Shown: piece by piece, positions 17,939 through 27,045 of the stretch | Layout: each line of letters starts with the position of its first letter | Position numbering within the stretch: position 1 is the stretch's first letter | NCBI RefSeq assembly: GCF_905120345.1 | Contig: NZ_CAJHOA010000002.1 | Span: forward strand, 43,773-107,772 | Length of the DNA: 64,000 nucleotides | Reading direction: 5' to 3' | Source of the DNA: Denitrificimonas caeni | GTDB taxonomy: Bacteria; Pseudomonadota; Gammaproteobacteria; Pseudomonadales; Pseudomonadaceae | Translations under genes and position numbers: made by a program | Notes under the pieces: generated by a model | What the model was told of the DNA's origin: nothing | The model's database searches: none | Seen by the model: the letters and a program-made list of their open reading frames with translations, nothing else

Positions 17939-18953
17939 TAGCGACATACCAAGGCATCGCTTTAGCAATTCCATCTTTAATTACAAAATCAGCCTCGTAA
18001 CCCAATAAAGTTTTGATCTTGGTTACATCAGCTTGTGAATGACGTACATCCCCAGCTCTAAACTCGCGATAAACTGGTTTTTTACTGTGATTAACGCTGT
18101 TTTCTTGCAATGCAGCCTGAATCGCTTCAAACAGATGATTCAATGTGGTGCGATCGCCTACAGCGACATTATAAATTTGATTTCTAGCATCTGGATTAGT
18201 TGTTGTTGCTGCGAGTAAATTAGCTTGTACTGTATTATCGATAAAACAGAAGTCGCGGCTGGTTTCGCCATCGCCATTGATAAACACTGGCTCGCCTTGA
18301 ATCATTGCTGCAGTCCATTTTGGAATCACTGCCGCATAAGCACCATTTGGATCTTGTCGCTGACCGAAGACGTTGAAATAACGCAGACCAATGCAGTTAA
18401 AGCCGTAGGTTTTGGCAAACACATCCGCGTAGAGCTCGTTCACGTATTTAGTGACGGCATAAGGCGATAGTGGCTTGCCAATATGGTCTTCAACTTTAGG
18501 TAATGCAGGGTGATCACCGTAGGTGGAGCTGCTGGCCGCGTAGGTGAAGCTCTGTACCTTGGCATCGCGCGCAGCGACGAGCATGTTTAAAAAGCCGTCG
18601 ATATTAGTGCTGTTGGTGGTGATTGGATCATTGATTGAACGTGGTACTGAGCCAAGAGCAGCTTGGTGTAGAACGTAATCGACACCTTGGCAGGCGCGCT
18701 GGCAATCATCGAGCTGGCGAATATCGCCTTCGATGAAGTTAAAGTTTGACCACTGCTCAGCGCTGACCAACCCTTGCACTTCATCTAAGTTGTATTGATG
18801 GCCAGTGGCAAAGTTGTCTAGACCTACTACGTGTTGGTTTAGCTTGAGTAGTGTTTCTAGCAAGTTAGAGCCAATGAAGCCGGCAACGCCGGTGATCAGC
18901 CATTTTTTTGGCTGTTGTGGCAGTTGCTCTAACAGTTGTTGGTAAGCGCTCAT
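17919..18953 (-). CDS. wbpP: UDP-N-acetylglucosamine 4-epimerase (WbpP)
   Basis: A 344-residue extended SDR closely resembling Wbp[21 protein letters not shown] near residue 18 (NAD-binding loop), [41 protein letters not shown] (Y-x3-K) and [19 protein letters not shown]. It interconverts UDP-GlcNAc and UDP-GalNAc, and with WbpO gives UDP-GalNAcA. GGAGAAC lies upstream of the ATG at 18953. It is the second gene of the operon behind the ops element. Confidence 0.92.
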   Translation of the reverse strand: MSAYQQLLEQLPQQPKKWLITGVAGFIGSNLLETLLKLNQHVVGLDNFATGHQYNLDEVQGLVSAEQWSNFNFIEGDIRQLDDCQRACQGVDYVLHQAALGSVPRSINDPITTNSTNIDGFLNMLVAARDAKVQSFTYAASSSTYGDHPALPKVEDHIGKPLSPYAVTKYVNELYADVFAKTYGFNCIGLRYFNVFGQRQDPNGAYAAVIPKWTAAMIQGEPVFINGDGETSRDFCFIDNTVQANLLAATTTNPDARNQIYNVAVGDRTTLNHLFEAIQAALQENSVNHSKKPVYREFRAGDVRHSQADVTKIKTLLGYEADFVIKDGIAKAMPWYVANVKAAS

Positions 18954-19022
18954 GTGTTCTCCAAGGTGTTACACATATATGTCATCCGCGTGGGGTTAGC
19001 CCGGGCTGCATATCTTATTCTA

Positions 19023-19080
19023 ATCGCGGGCATGGCCCGCTCCTACAGGCCGATCTACATTTATAGGCGTAGGTCGGATT
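19023..19080. repeat. Pseudomonas-type REP sequence
   Basis: CGCGGGCATGGCCCGCTCC followed by TACAGG, with an adjoining GTAGGTCGGATTC, is the classical Pseudomonas REP type (an imperfect palindrome, GCGGGCATGGCCCGC). It lies in the 107-bp gap between wbpO and wbpP. The last codons and stop of wbpO fall in the GTAGGTCGGATTC part, so REP insertion may have set the present C-terminus. Confidence 0.7.
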
Positions 19081-20353
19081 CGGCGGCGCTGAGTAAGTAT
19101 TTTAAGTCGTATAAAATATGCTCGGCTTTACCTAATGCTCGAATCTTAGTTGCGCCCATATCTTTAAACTGGTTATGCCCGACGGCCAAAACGATGCCGT
19201 CATAAACCCCCTGCTCAACTTCGGCGACTGGAGTAATACCGTATTCGTGCTGGGCTTCTTGTAGGTTGACCCAAGGATCAAATACATCCACTTGAATGCC
19301 ATATTCTTTTAGTTCTTTAACAATATCCACTACGCGGGTGTTGCGTAAATCTGGGCAGTTCTCTTTGAAGGTTAAGCCCATGATTAATACGCGCGCGCCT
19401 TGCACGTGAATGCGTTTTTTCAGCATGGCTTTAATCAGCTGGCTGACCACGTATTCGCCCATACTGTCGTTCAGACGGCGACCCGACAGGATAATTTCTG
19501 GCTGGTAACCAATGCTTTGCGCTTTGTGGGTGAGGTAGTACGGGTCAACACCGATGCAGTGACCACCGACCAAACCTGGGCGGAAAGGTAAGAAGTTCCA
19601 TTTGGTACCCGCGGCTTCTAATACAGCTTCGGTATCAATGCCCAGCTTGTTAAAGATAATTGCCAGCTCGTTGATCAAAGCGATATTGACATCGCGCTGG
19701 GTATTTTCAATCACTTTAGCCGCTTCAGCGACTTTGATGCTGCTGGCTTTATGAGTGCCAACCACAATGATTTCGTTATACAGCGCATCCACTAGATCAG
19801 CCACTTCTGGCGTGGAGCCTGCCGTGACTTTTTTGATATTGGTGACGCGGTGTTCTTTATCGCCTGGGTTAATCCGCTCTGGGCTGTAGCCTGCGTAAAA
19901 GTCTTGGTTAAATACTAAACCAGACACACGTTCCAGAACAGGTACGCAATCGTCTTCGGTAGCACCAGGGTAAACAGTCGATTCGTAAATAACGATATCG
20001 CCTTTTTTCAGTACTTTACCTATGGTTTCCGAAGCTTTGATCAGTGGCGTTAAATCAGGCTGTTTGTGTTCGTTGATTGGTGTGGGTACGGTGACGATAA
20101 AGACATTGCAATCTTTTAGACCATCGAAGCTGGCGGTGTAGCTCAGCTGGACTGCTTCGGCGAGTTCTTCATTGCTGACTTCTAAGGTGGCGTCATGCCC
20201 TGCTTGCAACGCGTCAATGCGCGGTTGGTTAATATCAAACCCGACCACACTACGTTTTTTACCGAATTCAACGGCAAGAGGTAGCCCAACATAGCCAAGG
20301 CCAATGACTGCAAGTTTGATATTTTTTAAAGTCAGCATAAGTAGAGTGCTCAT
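19061..20353 (-). CDS. wbpO: UDP-N-acetyl-D-galactosamine/glucosamine 6-dehydrogenase (WbpO/TviB)
   Basis: A 430-residue nucleotide-sugar dehydrogenase. It has an N-terminal Rossmann domain with [49 protein letters not shown], the central helix region [13 protein letters not shown], catalytic Cys in [20 protein letters not shown] and C-terminal [19 protein letters not shown]. It oxidises UDP-GalNAc (or GlcNAc) to the uronic acid. First gene of the polysaccharide operon, behind the RfaH-target ops site. The start may be the ATG at 20353 or at 20338; neither has a strong ribosome site. Confidence 0.9.
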   Translation of the reverse strand: MSTLLMLTLKNIKLAVIGLGYVGLPLAVEFGKKRSVVGFDINQPRIDALQAGHDATLEVSNEELAEAVQLSYTASFDGLKDCNVFIVTVPTPINEHKQPDLTPLIKASETIGKVLKKGDIVIYESTVYPGATEDDCVPVLERVSGLVFNQDFYAGYSPERINPGDKEHRVTNIKKVTAGSTPEVADLVDALYNEIIVVGTHKASSIKVAEAAKVIENTQRDVNIALINELAIIFNKLGIDTEAVLEAAGTKWNFLPFRPGLVGGHCIGVDPYYLTHKAQSIGYQPEIILSGRRLNDSMGEYVVSQLIKAMLKKRIHVQGARVLIMGLTFKENCPDLRNTRVVDIVKELKEYGIQVDVFDPWVNLQEAQHEYGITPVAEVEQGVYDGIVLAVGHNQFKDMGATKIRALGKAEHILYDLKYLLSAAESDLRL

Positions 20354-20417
20354 TTACCGTATGTATGAATGTATTAAAGATAGAGTTGCATGTGCTGTTG
20401 CTATGCTGTCTGCACTA

Positions 20418-20446
20418 GCGCTGTCGCAGGCATGGCCAGCTCCTAC
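20418..20446. repeat. REP-like element (single copy)
   Basis: Reads GCGCTGTCGCAGGCATGGCC followed by AGCTCCTAC, the same sequence as the tandem units at 24055-24265. It lies in the leader of wbpO, between the ops element and the gene. Confidence 0.65.
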
Positions 20447-20476
20447 ACGAGGGTGCTGGCTGCAAGCCTTTTATTG

Positions 20477-20514
20477 GCCTGAAACAGACGCCTACTAGGC
20501 TAACTGTTTCAGGC
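20477..20514 (-). other. Leader hairpin just after the ops element
   Basis: Perfect 11-bp inverted repeat GCCTGAAACAG / CTGTTTCAGGC with a 16-base loop. In the direction of transcription it begins within the last bases of the ops element. No U-tract follows, so it is not a plain terminator; it could be a pause or surface-exposed hairpin linked to RfaH loading. Confidence 0.6.
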
Positions 20515-20525
20515 ACGCTACCGCC
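20511..20525 (-). promoter_or_regulatory. ops: ops element (RfaH recruitment site)
   Basis: The minus strand reads GGCGGTAGCGTGCCT, which contains the exact GGCGGTAGCGTG core of the ops/JUMPStart element of enterobacterial RfaH-controlled operons. It lies 65 bp after the rfaH stop and 160-170 bp before wbpO, on the strand of the polysaccharide operon. RfaH bound here would let polymerase read through the long AT-rich operon. Confidence 0.85.
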
Positions 20526-20589
20526 CTAGGGTTGTTCGCGTATCGCCCCTAAGTCGCATCGTGTTTAAGTTGTGCTGGTCAGTTGTGCG

Positions 20590-21114
20590 TTAGCTTGCGC
20601 GCAGGTCGGCCAGTTGGATCAGTAATTCGTTTTGCTTGCCCAGTAGGCTGAGCAAAATAATGCCCCGTTCTGCGCCATCGTACTCTTTAAATAGGGCTTG
20701 ATAGTGTTGAAAGGGGCCGTTGTTTAGGGTGACGCTTTGCCCAGCGCTGAATTGCTGGACAGTGTGATCGGTGTTGCTACGCTGACGTAAATCGTCAATG
20801 ATTCTGTTATCGACGGTCATCACTTGGCTGGCAAAGGTCAGCAACTGACGTGTGCCCATGGTGGAGCGCACTTTACTTAAAATAGGGTCTTGTGCGTCGG
20901 CCTGTAAAAATAAATAGCCGGGAAATAATGGCTCTTGACGCATGACGCGTTGGCCGCGGCTGATACGCTCGATGGCTAACATCGGTAAAAAAACGCTCCC
21001 GCCTTGGCGCTCAAGGTTGTCTTGTGCGCGCAGCTCTTGCTTAGGCTTGGTCAACACCACATACCAGTTGTGATCAGCTGCGCTGTGCTCGGCTGCGGGG
21101 GAGGTTTGTTTCAT
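20590..21114 (-). CDS. rfaH: Transcription antitermination protein RfaH
   Basis: A 174-residue NusG paralogue. The NGN domain starts NWYVVLTKPKQELRAQDNLE, followed by GGSVFLPMLAIERISRG and PLFPGYLFLQAD. The C-terminal KOW part has GQSVTLNNGPFQHYQALF and RGIILLSLLGKQ. The linker and divergent KOW, without NusG's usual motifs, fit RfaH. It recognises ops DNA in paused polymerase and couples transcription to translation. The gene lies directly upstream of its probable target. The ATG at 21114 is preferred to a GTG at 21129. Confidence 0.9.
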   Translation of the reverse strand: MKQTSPAAEHSAADHNWYVVLTKPKQELRAQDNLERQGGSVFLPMLAIERISRGQRVMRQEPLFPGYLFLQADAQDPILSKVRSTMGTRQLLTFASQVMTVDNRIIDDLRQRSNTDHTVQQFSAGQSVTLNNGPFQHYQALFKEYDGAERGIILLSLLGKQNELLIQLADLRAS

Positions 21115-21646
21115 GCTCAATACGACCACGCCATATTGTCATGAGCAGTCTGTTGAGGCTGTGGTCGAGCGGATTGTGCGCTAGTTTGAAGTTGCGCAGC
21201 ATAGACTGCGCGCTCTTTCATAAGCATGGTGTGCTTGAGAGCATGTCTTGCATCAGCAATTGCGTGTAAGCGGCATTGACTGGCCATGGCTCACTAAAGT
21301 CCCTTCTAAACTGCACTGGATAACAGGTCTGTTTGCTATGTTTTTAGCGCAGTGAGGGTTGTGCAATCATGTGCGACAACAGGCTGACCACAGACTTAGA
21401 TATCGATTTAACATCAGCTTGGGCGTTGTGCTCGCGTCGAGCATTTTTATACTAGAACCAAGGTGATCCGCTTAACTGATGGCGGAGTTTATGACGTTCT
21501 GCGCGGCTTGACTAGTCTTCTAACAGAATATTTATGCTTGGCATCTGTGTGATTAAGGCCAATTATCCTTGATCCAGAGCAACACAACCCCAGCTTTGCC
21601 AGCCGAGATTGTGTCTGTGCTGCAGCGAAAACTGTTGCTGCTGTGC
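21115..21646. other. Gene-poor intergenic stretch (532 bp)
   Basis: No convincing gene, terminator or repeat is seen. It should contain the rfaH promoter. A short inverted repeat, TGCGCAG-CATAGA-CTGCGCG, lies at about 21194-21213, some 80-100 bp upstream of rfaH; its role is unknown. Confidence 0.5.
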
Positions 21647-22246
21647 TTATGCGCCTAGCGCGGCGGCGTCTTTAACCACGCAGGCGAAGAAGTCAGCTAA
21701 AGCTACCAGTTCCATCTCATGCAGTGCTTTGGCATCCAAGTGGCCTGTGGCTAAACCGGGTAAGGTTCGCGTGGCGCAGGCATCGGCAACCACGGTGCTT
21801 TGGTAGCCAAGATCTTTTGCCGCACGTACGGTGGCGCTGACGCACATGTGGGTCATAAAGCCACAAACAATCAAATCAGTGCGGCCGGTGCTTTGCACAA
21901 ACGCTTGTAAGCTGCTGTGAGCAAAGGCGTTGGGCAGCGGTTTATCAATCACCGCTTCGCCATCGACTGGCGTCAGCTCATCAAAAATCTGTCCGCGTGG
22001 ACCCTCTGGATCAAACAAGTAGCCGGGTACGCCGATATGGCGAATATGGGCAACGGGGCTGCCATGCGCGCGCGCCGCGGCTAATAACTGTTGAATCTGT
22101 ACGGTCGCCGGCTCGACATCGGGCAATTGCATATCACCGATGCGGTATTCATTTTGCGCATCGATAATCACCAAGACGGCATCTTGCCACTGTGCGACGG
22201 GGTGTTCGCTGCCGGTGAGTTGAAACAGGGTCGGAAACTGACTCAT
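21647..22246 (-). CDS. Isochorismatase-family cysteine hydrolase
   Basis: A 199-residue member of the isochorismatase-like hydrolases. The catalytic triad is visible: Asp29 in AVLVIIDAQNEY, Lys in VIDKPLPNAF and Cys in VCGFMTHMCVSATVRAAKD, with the cis-peptide region around it. Substrates of this family (nicotinamide, N-carbamoyl compounds, isochorismate) cannot be separated from sequence. GGAGAAC lies upstream of the ATG at 22246; an upstream extension from 22300 looks unconserved. It stands between rfaH and pgm, in the same direction. Confidence 0.82.
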   Translation of the reverse strand: MSQFPTLFQLTGSEHPVAQWQDAVLVIIDAQNEYRIGDMQLPDVEPATVQIQQLLAAARAHGSPVAHIRHIGVPGYLFDPEGPRGQIFDELTPVDGEAVIDKPLPNAFAHSSLQAFVQSTGRTDLIVCGFMTHMCVSATVRAAKDLGYQSTVVADACATRTLPGLATGHLDAKALHEMELVALADFFACVVKDAAALGA

Positions 22247-22417
22247 TGTTGTTCTCCAGTTGTAGTTGAGTGCGCTCATTGTCGAAGTGACGCGCGGCAA
22301 TTGGAATCGCTAAATGTGCAGCTCTGCTTTGCGTTTTTGCAACAGTGGTTGTCTCGCTAGCTTAAGCGGCTCTGCCCTGCTGCCGGCCGCACAACCGACA
22401 GCAGGATTATTTACGCG

Positions 22418-23995
22418 CTACAACACGCTGGCCAACAGCGTCTGTGCTTCATCAATCAACTGCTGTAGGTGCTGTTCGCTGATAAAGCTTTCCGCGTAGA
22501 TTTTATAGAGATTCTCGGTGCCGCTGGGGCGGGCGGCGAACCAGCCGTTAGCGGTGCAAACTTTAATCCCGCCGATGGCTGCGCCATTGCCAGGTGCGTT
22601 GAGCAGTATCGCGCTGATCTCTTCACCGGCTAAAGTCTTGGTTTGGATATGTTCGGCGCTGAGTTGTTTAAAAGCGGCTTTTTGCTCAGGCGTGGCGGCG
22701 GCATCGATGCGGCGGTAGTACGGATGGCCGTGTTGGGCGGTGAGTGTGGCGTAGTACTGCGATGGCGTGAGACCGGTGACGGCGGTGATTTCGGCAGCCA
22801 GTAAACACAGAGCAATGCCGTCTTTGTCGGTGGTCCAAGTGTCGCCAGCGAAGGTTAACAGGCTCGCGCCAGCACTTTCTTCACCAGCGAAGGCCAGCCA
22901 GCGCTGGTGTAAGCCTTCAACAAACCATTTAAAGCCTACCGGTACTTCATACAGTTCACGGCCATGCGCAGCGACCACGCGATCCATTAAGGATGAGGTC
23001 ACCAGCGTTTTACCAATTTTCAGCGCCGCCGACCACTGAGGGCGATGGGTTAACAGGTAGTCAACGCACACGCATAAGAAGTGGTTGGGGTTCATTAAGC
23101 CAGCGGCATCGACAATGCCATGCCGATCGGCATCCGGATCATTGGCGAAGGACAAATCAAACTGCTGACGAATGGCCAGCAGATTGGCCATCGCCGCCGG
23201 GCTGGAACAGTCCATGCGAATACGGCCATCATGATCCGGCGGCATAAAGGCAAAACTAGCATCTTGACTGCTATTGACGATGTGAATACCTAACGCTGGA
23301 TCCAGCGCCAGCGCCTGCCAGACTACCAGTCCGGTGCCGCCCATCGGATCGACACCGAGCGTCAGGCCTGATTTGCGAATCGCCGGCAAATCAACAACCT
23401 GCTCTAGCTCAGCGACATACTGGGCAACGTAATCGTATTCTCCGACTTGACTGAGTGCTTCTTGCTGGCTGATGCGTTTGACCTTGGTGCATTGATCCTG
23501 CAGATACTGATTGGCGCGGCTTTCAATCCAAGTGGTGGCCTCACTGTCGGCGGGTCCGCCATCGGGCGTGTTGTATTTAATCCCACCATCTTCCGGCGGG
23601 TTATGCGAGGGGGTGATAATCAAGCCATCGGCTAAGTCGGTGCTGCGCTGCGCGTTATAGGTCAAAATCGCACGGCTGACTAAAGGGGTGGCGGTGACGC
23701 CTTGCTGTACTGCGACTTGTACAGTGATCTGATTGGCCACCAGCACCTGCAACACTACATCCCACGCCGGACGCGATAGGGCGTGGGTATCTAGGCCGAG
23801 AAATAATGGGCCGTTGATATCTTTTTGTTGGCGGTAATCAACCACGGCTTGGGCGATGGCGAGGATATGCAGCTCGTTGAAGCTGGCGTGTAACGAAGAG
23901 CCACGATGCCCCGAGGTGCCAAAACTCACGGCTTGAGCTGGGGTGTGGGCATCGGGTTTTATTGAATAAAAAGCATCAATCCATGTGTTTATCAA
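22418..23995 (-). CDS. pgm: Phosphoglucomutase (alpha-D-glucose phosphate-specific)
   Basis: 525 residues, close to E. coli Pgm but about 15-20 shorter at the N-terminus. Motifs: SFGTSGHRGSSLHASFNE near residue 25, catalytic Ser130 in IITPSHNPPEDGGIKYN, metal loop NDPDADRHGIV, sugar loop FAGEESAGASLL and phosphate loop ARPSGTENLYKIYAESF. It converts glucose-1-phosphate and glucose-6-phosphate, supplying precursors of surface polysaccharides. A diverged copy of its last hundred codons lies at 3250-3570 across the polysaccharide locus. Confidence 0.93.
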   Translation of the reverse strand: MINTWIDAFYSIKPDAHTPAQAVSFGTSGHRGSSLHASFNELHILAIAQAVVDYRQQKDINGPLFLGLDTHALSRPAWDVVLQVLVANQITVQVAVQQGVTATPLVSRAILTYNAQRSTDLADGLIITPSHNPPEDGGIKYNTPDGGPADSEATTWIESRANQYLQDQCTKVKRISQQEALSQVGEYDYVAQYVAELEQVVDLPAIRKSGLTLGVDPMGGTGLVVWQALALDPALGIHIVNSSQDASFAFMPPDHDGRIRMDCSSPAAMANLLAIRQQFDLSFANDPDADRHGIVDAAGLMNPNHFLCVCVDYLLTHRPQWSAALKIGKTLVTSSLMDRVVAAHGRELYEVPVGFKWFVEGLHQRWLAFAGEESAGASLLTFAGDTWTTDKDGIALCLLAAEITAVTGLTPSQYYATLTAQHGHPYYRRIDAAATPEQKAAFKQLSAEHIQTKTLAGEEISAILLNAPGNGAAIGGIKVCTANGWFAARPSGTENLYKIYAESFISEQHLQQLIDEAQTLLASVL

Positions 23996-24054
23996 AATAT
24001 TTACCTTATAGAGCGGTTATTAGGGTGTTGGCTAACGCGGTGTTATTTGCAGTG

Positions 24055-24265
24055 GCGCTGTCGCAGGCATGGCCAGCTCCTACAAGAGCGTGTCGTGCTT
24101 GTTGGCGCTGTGCTGTTTGCTATAGCGCTGTCGCAGGCATGGCCAGCTCCTACAAGAGCGTGTGGTGCTTGCTGGCGCTATGCTGTTTGCTATAGCGCTG
24201 TCGCAGGCATGGCCAGCGCCTACAAGAGCGTGTCGTGCTTGCTGGTTTATGGTTGGCTGGAGGTG
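24055..24265. repeat. Three tandem 70-bp REP-containing units
   Basis: GCGCTGTCGCAGGCATGGCC starts at 24055, 24125 and 24195, an exact 70-bp spacing. Each unit continues AGCTCCTACAAGAGCGTGT and a spacer GCTTGCTGGCGCTATGCTG. The core is a Pseudomonas REP-like sequence. Short reading frames across it on both strands are products of the repeat. The 437-bp gap between pgm and the LysR gene holds nothing else that I can support. Confidence 0.85.
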
Positions 24266-24432
24266 AGCATAACGGTGTTTTTTGCTGGGTGGTAGTCGCA
24301 GCGGTCTGCTTATTGTTCTGCAGTCGTAGTTAGGCGCTGCCATTGTCGGAGTGCGCGTGGCAGTGACAGGCTCTACACTGGTCGCCGCTGTTTGCATCTG
24401 TGCAACAGTGTGATGACAGGTGAATAACGACG

Positions 24433-25326
24433 ATGCTAGCCCATGCCTTTGATTGGAATGATATTCGCTTGCTGCTGATTTTACAGCGTGAAGGCAGCTT
24501 GCGCGCCACTGCACGGATTTTGCGGGTGGATGTGTCGACAATAAGTCGCCGCCTCAGCGCCGCCGAGACGACCTTGCAAACGCGCTTGTTTATTCGTACC
24601 CCCAGTGGTTATCAAGCCACGGCAGCCGGTTTAACTTTTTTGGCGTCGGCGCAGGGTATTTCTGGGCATATTCAGCAGATGCTGGAGAACACCCAAAACA
24701 GCGCCGCAAGCATCAGCGGTACGGTGCGTATCACCGCGGTGGATTGTCTGTTTAGCCTGTGGCTGGTCAAGCATCTGCCCAGTTTGACCCAAGAGCATCC
24801 TCAGTTGAATTTGCAACTGCTAAACGACAATCGTGATTTATCTTTTAGTCAGAGTGAGGCGGATATTGCCATTCGTTTAGCGCGGCCTGAGGGTGATGCG
24901 GCGTTATTTATGCGTAAGGTTGGCGAGATGGGCTGGGCGGTGTATGGCCATGCCGAGCAGGCACCGCTGACACCTGCCGAGTGGCCGCAGCAAGCTTGGC
25001 TGAGTTACACCGAGGATCTCGCCCATGTGCCGGAAATGCGCTGGTTGCAGCAACTGGGCTTAACTGCGCCAGCGCTGTTGCAGTCCAGTCATCTCGAAAC
25101 CTTGATTCAAGCCTGCAAGCACGGTGTGGGTTTGGCGCTCTTGCCGTGCATGCTGGCGGACAATGCTGGATTAAAGCAACTGAGCGCGGGGCCGGTGGTG
25201 TTTCGTGAGATTTGGCTGCTCAGCCACCGACAAACCGCACAGTTAGCACGCTTTGCTGCGGTGTATCAGTGGTTAGTCGCGCAGTTTGCTGAGCATGCGG
25301 AGTTATTGCGTGGGCTGAGGCGCTGA
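24433..25326 (+). CDS. LysR-family transcriptional regulator
   Basis: 297 residues. The N-terminal winged helix reads DWNDIRLLLILQREGSLRAT then ILRVDVSTISRRLSAAETTL, typical of LysR proteins. The effector domain follows with VRITAVDCLFSLWLVKHLPS, LLNDNRDLSFSQSEADIAIR and CKHGVGLALLPCML. The target is unknown. Genes on the two sides belong to other pathways. Its 3' end overlaps the convergent ercS-type kinase gene by 24 bp. Confidence 0.88.
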   Translation: MLAHAFDWNDIRLLLILQREGSLRATARILRVDVSTISRRLSAAETTLQTRLFIRTPSGYQATAAGLTFLASAQGISGHIQQMLENTQNSAASISGTVRITAVDCLFSLWLVKHLPSLTQEHPQLNLQLLNDNRDLSFSQSEADIAIRLARPEGDAALFMRKVGEMGWAVYGHAEQAPLTPAEWPQQAWLSYTEDLAHVPEMRWLQQLGLTAPALLQSSHLETLIQACKHGVGLALLPCMLADNAGLKQLSAGPVVFREIWLLSHRQTAQLARFAAVYQWLVAQFAEHAELLRGLRR

Positions 25327-27045
25327 GGGTTTGAGTTGATGACTGAGCGCGGCACGCAGTTTGCCCGGGCGTACCGGTTTGGTCAGCAGCGGAATCTGCA
25401 GTTTTTTGCGCAGTGCTTGTTCTTGATCGGTGTAGTCGGCGGTGATTAACACTGCAGGAATGATATGTGCAAAATCGCGTCTGAGCTGCTCAACCACCTG
25501 CAAGCCGGTGACATCATTGTCTAAATTTAAATCAACAATAATCAAATCCGGTGCCTGCCCGTCCAGTGCGTCCAGCGCGCCGCTGTAATCCTTCGCCAAC
25601 AACACATCGCAGCGCCACTGAGTCAAGAGCGCGCCCATGCTGTGCAGAATTTCAGGCTCGTTATCTATGACTAAAATGCGCTGACCTTCGAGGTTATGGC
25701 TGTCGGCAGGGCTGGGAAGGCTGACGCTGGGCCGTGGTGCAGTGACCTGACTGAGCGGCACTTCGACACTAAAGCACGAACCGCGTCCCACCGTTGAGCG
25801 CAACTGAATCCGCGCACCGATAATAGTGGCGATGCGCTCGACAATGGCTAAACCAAGACCGACGCCTTTACGGCCACTGGCGTGGTTATTACCCAGCTGA
25901 TTAAACTCTTGGAAAATTTTCTCCTGCTGATCCAGCGCAATACCTAAGCCGGTATCCCACACTTCTAAACGGACGTTATCGCCACGACGACGTACGCCGA
26001 GCAAAATGCGCCCAGCCGGCGTATAGCGGCAGGCGTTACTGAGGAAGTTTCTTAAAATCCGCACCAACAGATGACAATCGGTATAGGCCTGTAAGCCGGT
26101 GGCAAAGACGCTCAGTTGTAAGCCAGCCGCCTCGGCGACCGGTTCAAACTCTGAGGCCAGTGAACGAAACAACTCATCAATGCTGCACACCGATAAGGAC
26201 GGGGTGATTGCTGCTTGATCGAGGCGAGCGATATCCAATAGATCGGCGAGCAAATCCTCTGCCCCTTCCAAGGCCATGTGCGCGCGCTCCAGCAAATGGC
26301 TTTCGGCCTGCGGCAACGTGCGCTCGCGCAACGTGGAAATCAGTAAACGTGCGGCATTCAGTGGCTGCAATAAATCATGGCTGGCGGCGGCGAGGTATTT
26401 ATCTTTGCTGCGATTGGCCTCTTCAGCGGCGTCGCGGGCTTCACGTAAGGCTACTTCCATCTGTTCGCGCTGAATAATTTGTTGTTGCAGGCCGTCATTG
26501 CTCAGTTGCAGCTCGCGGGTGCGCACCGCGACCCGTTGCTCTAATTCTTGATTGAGTTGTTGCAGGCGCGCTTGGCTCTTTTTGCGTTCGGAAATATCCG
26601 CGACAAAACCTTCGAGCACGCCGGGTTCATCATGCTTAAGCAACAGATTCATCAACACATCGAGGGTTTTACCGTCTTTACACAGGAGACGGGTTTCATA
26701 ACCGCGGACGATGGTTTTTTGCAGTAACTCGGCGCGAATGCGTTTAACTTCGTCGCCGCCGGCAAGAAAGAGATGATCGGCTTCAGTGCGGTTCATCGCC
26801 AATAATTCTTCGGCGCTGCTGTAACCCAGCATATTGGCTAACGCCGGATTGACCGCACTAAAGCCGCCACCAATATGCGCCTGAAAAATCCCGTAGGTGG
26901 CATGTTCAAACAGCCATTTATAGCGATTGCGCTCGCGCTCCACTTCTTCCAGCTGCAGCAACAGTTCAGGATAATGACTTTTGCGCGCCGACTGATCACT
27001 TAAGCCTAATAACCCGGCTAAGGTATGTTCAGAGCGCTTCGCCAT
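25303..27045 (-). CDS. ercS: Hybrid sensor histidine kinase/response regulator (ErcS-like)
   Basis: A 580-residue soluble hybrid kinase. PAS domain at about residues 37-150 (WLFEHATYGIFQAHIGGGFS), coiled coil at 155-215, HisKA with KDKYLAAASHDLLQPLNAAR (phospho-His), HATPase with ILRNFLSNACRYTPAG and the G-box GLGLAIVERIATIIGARI, then a receiver domain (RILVIDNEPEIL ... PDLIIVDLNLDND, phospho-Asp). No membrane helix, so it probably senses a cytoplasmic signal. It follows ercA with a 17-bp overlap, as in the P. aeruginosa ercA-ercS pair of the ethanol-oxidation regulon. The symbol rests on that context. Confidence 0.82.
   Translation of the reverse strand: MAKRSEHTLAGLLGLSDQSARKSHYPELLLQLEEVERERNRYKWLFEHATYGIFQAHIGGGFSAVNPALANMLGYSSAEELLAMNRTEADHLFLAGGDEVKRIRAELLQKTIVRGYETRLLCKDGKTLDVLMNLLLKHDEPGVLEGFVADISERKKSQARLQQLNQELEQRVAVRTRELQLSNDGLQQQIIQREQMEVALREARDAAEEANRSKDKYLAAASHDLLQPLNAARLLISTLRERTLPQAESHLLERAHMALEGAEDLLADLLDIARLDQAAITPSLSVCSIDELFRSLASEFEPVAEAAGLQLSVFATGLQAYTDCHLLVRILRNFLSNACRYTPAGRILLGVRRRGDNVRLEVWDTGLGIALDQQEKIFQEFNQLGNNHASGRKGVGLGLAIVERIATIIGARIQLRSTVGRGSCFSVEVPLSQVTAPRPSVSLPSPADSHNLEGQRILVIDNEPEILHSMGALLTQWRCDVLLAKDYSGALDALDGQAPDLIIVDLNLDNDVTGLQVVEQLRRDFAHIIPAVLITADYTDQEQALRKKLQIPLLTKPVRPGKLRAALSHQLKPSAPQPTQ

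Noticed and set aside
20477-20514. Rho-independent terminator between rfaH and wbpO
   Set aside because: The hairpin has no U-tract on either strand and overlaps the ops element, so a pause or recruitment role fits better.
22767-23247. Plus-strand frames opposite pgm
   Set aside because: They lie fully within the antisense of a well-supported gene and have no family resemblance or ribosome site.
24080-24541. A 153-residue minus-strand frame overlapping the REP units and the LysR start
   Set aside because: It is made of repeated REP sequence and the antisense of the LysR N-terminus.
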